Shown here piece by piece: positions 52,216 to 54,137 of a stretch of DNA of 54,137 nt. A program made the position numbers and the translations under genes. Location: the NCBI GenBank assembly GCA_014379355.1, contig JACMLX010000025.1, positions 1 through 54,137 on the forward strand. Direction: 5' to 3'. The stretch is from Gemmatimonadaceae bacterium. Its GTDB lineage: Bacteria; Gemmatimonadota; Gemmatimonadetes; Gemmatimonadales; Gemmatimonadaceae. Positions within the stretch are counted from its first letter, which is position 1; each line of letters begins with the position of its first letter. Under the pieces are notes generated by a model that saw only the letters and a list, made by a program, of their open reading frames with translations, searched no databases and was not told the origin of the DNA.

Positions 52216-52250
52216 CTTGTCCCCATCGCGCCGGAAGACCGGACTCAGGG

Positions 52251-53495
<1,245 letters not shown>

Positions 53496-53608
53496 TCGAG
53501 GCCCGGCAGAAAACACAGCGCACCCCCCGCGTGGGAGTGCGTCCACCCTTCGAAGCTACAAGCCGGGCAGGGGATCGCAATGCAGGATCCGATGCACCGG
53601 AGTTGGCA

Positions 53609-53638
53609 CGGGGCCGCAGCTCGCAAGCCGCAGCCCCG
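53609..53638 (-). terminator. GC-rich hairpin between clpP and clpX
   Basis: CGGGGCCGCAGCT, then CGCAA, then GCCGCAGCCCCG: outer CGGGGC pairs with GCCCCG, and the interior is close to palindromic. It lies in the 197-base gap after clpP on the minus strand. No T-tract follows, so it may attenuate rather than end transcription. The remaining gap bases show no other signal I would call. Confidence 0.35.
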
Positions 53639-53692
53639 CCCAAGTATCGGCGCCACAACCGTTTACACGCGTCGTGACGCTCAGAACTGCAA

Positions 53693-54137
53693 TCAGCCGG
53701 CGGTGATCACGGCTGGCTTCGTGTCCACCGGCAGCTCGGCTCGGCTCGTCACGATGTTGTCGATGATGCCGTAGTCCAGCGCTTCCTGCGCACTCATGAA
53801 ACGATCGCGGTCCGTATCGCGCTCGATGACTTCGACCGGCTTGCCGGTGTGTTTCGCCATCAGCTCGTTCATCTTGCCCTTCAGATACAGAATTTCGCGA
53901 GCCTGGATCTCGATGTCCGACGCCGTGCCGCCACCGCCATTCTGGCTCGGCTGGTGGATCATGATGCGGCTGTGGGGCAGGGCCGAGCGCTTGCCCTTGC
54001 GACCGGCGCTGAGCATGAACGCGCCCATGCTGGCAGCCATGCCCATGCAGATGGTGTTCACCGGTGCCGACATGAAGTTCATCGTGTCGTAGATCGCCAG
54101 ACCAGCCGAGATGCTGCCACCCGGCGAGTTGATGTAC
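53693..54137 (-). CDS. clpP: ATP-dependent Clp protease proteolytic subunit (5' truncated)
   Basis: The frame is open to the right window edge, so the N-terminus is missing; about 147 residues are visible, beginning [19 protein letters not shown]. The catalytic triad is present: Ser in GMAASMGAF, His in IMIHQPSQ and Asp in ERDTDRDRF. ClpP forms the barrel-shaped serine protease that works with ClpX. The C-terminus ([20 protein letters not shown]) is normal in length. Confidence 0.96.
   Translation of the reverse strand, partial: YINSPGGSISAGLAIYDTMNFMSAPVNTICMGMAASMGAFMLSAGRKGKRSALPHSRIMIHQPSQNGGGGTASDIEIQAREILYLKGKMNELMAKHTGKPVEVIERDTDRDRFMSAQEALDYGIIDNIVTSRAELPVDTKPAVITAG

Noticed and set aside
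52190-52226. lon starting at ATG 52226 with a programmed frameshift
   Set aside because: The frame meets TAG after 12 codons and no slippery sequence or downstream structure stands out; an ATC start needs fewer assumptions.

Overview
The window looks like a chromosomal segment of a Gemmatimonadota bacterium, probably Gemmatimonas or a close relative. This is an inference from the GC-rich coding bias, frequent GTG starts, ATGA/GTGA-coupled genes, a menaquinone-type UbiE/UbiD/UbiA/UbiX cluster, periplasmic propeller-GGDEF-EAL signalling, LPS and outer-membrane genes, and polyphosphate enzymes. It is gene-dense and mostly housekeeping. I see no rRNA, tRNA, CRISPR array, prophage or transposase gene. 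The left edge cuts the 5' part of an nrnA-like gene and the right edge cuts the 5' part of clpP.

Layout. 1-6655: NrnA-like phosphoesterase, a NarL-type kinase/regulator pair, a small membrane protein, Mrp/ApbC ATPase and a MATE exporter. 7071-10354 (minus): ECF sigma factor, zinc-type anti-sigma factor and two envelope proteins. 10503-15054 (plus): MenG, UbiD-, UbiA- and UbiX-like proteins and a YfcE-type phosphodiesterase, probably late menaquinone synthesis. 15055-17655: a disturbed zone with a dihaem cytochrome c lipoprotein flanked by gene debris. 17656-25852 (minus): methyltransferase, cardiolipin synthase, UvrC-like GIY-YIG protein, MutM, PurD, M48 protease and a Cys/Met-metabolism PLP enzyme. 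25927-32095: HD-GYP regulator, a defective-looking acyl-CoA synthetase, GlmM and GlmS. 32232-36197: a 1321-residue propeller/GGDEF/EAL protein. 36224-42196: two alkylation-repair genes (ogt, AlkZ-like), an M20 peptidase, a polyphosphate-glucokinase-like ROK protein, dtd, maf and ppk2. 42531-49029: GT9 glycosyltransferase, KdkA-like kinase and trpE in one coupled operon, divergent from an outer-membrane barrel protein and a NUDIX hydrolase. 49030-54137 (minus): clpP-clpX-lon-engB.

The signal not explained by ordinary genes is a set of large non-coding palindromes. Three related copies (6676-7060, 42209-42510, 48602-48992) share inverted ends and an internal CACGGAGCTCAC-type core, and all three lie between convergent genes. 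Two other palindromes sit upstream of genes: 11261-11525 inside the menaquinone cluster and 28522-28687 upstream of glmM. They look like non-autonomous, hairpin-forming repeat elements, or structured terminators or small RNAs. A second unusual area is 15196-17640. It contains a truncated lactonase stub and a mosaic of diverged pieces of cls, ubiX and yfcE, whose intact copies lie on either side. Other oddities are a lon gene whose conserved N-terminus starts upstream of any ATG/GTG/TTG (an ATC start is likely), an Mrp protein without its metal-binding cysteines, and an acyl-CoA synthetase homologue lacking both its phosphate-binding loop and its C-terminal catalytic lysine.
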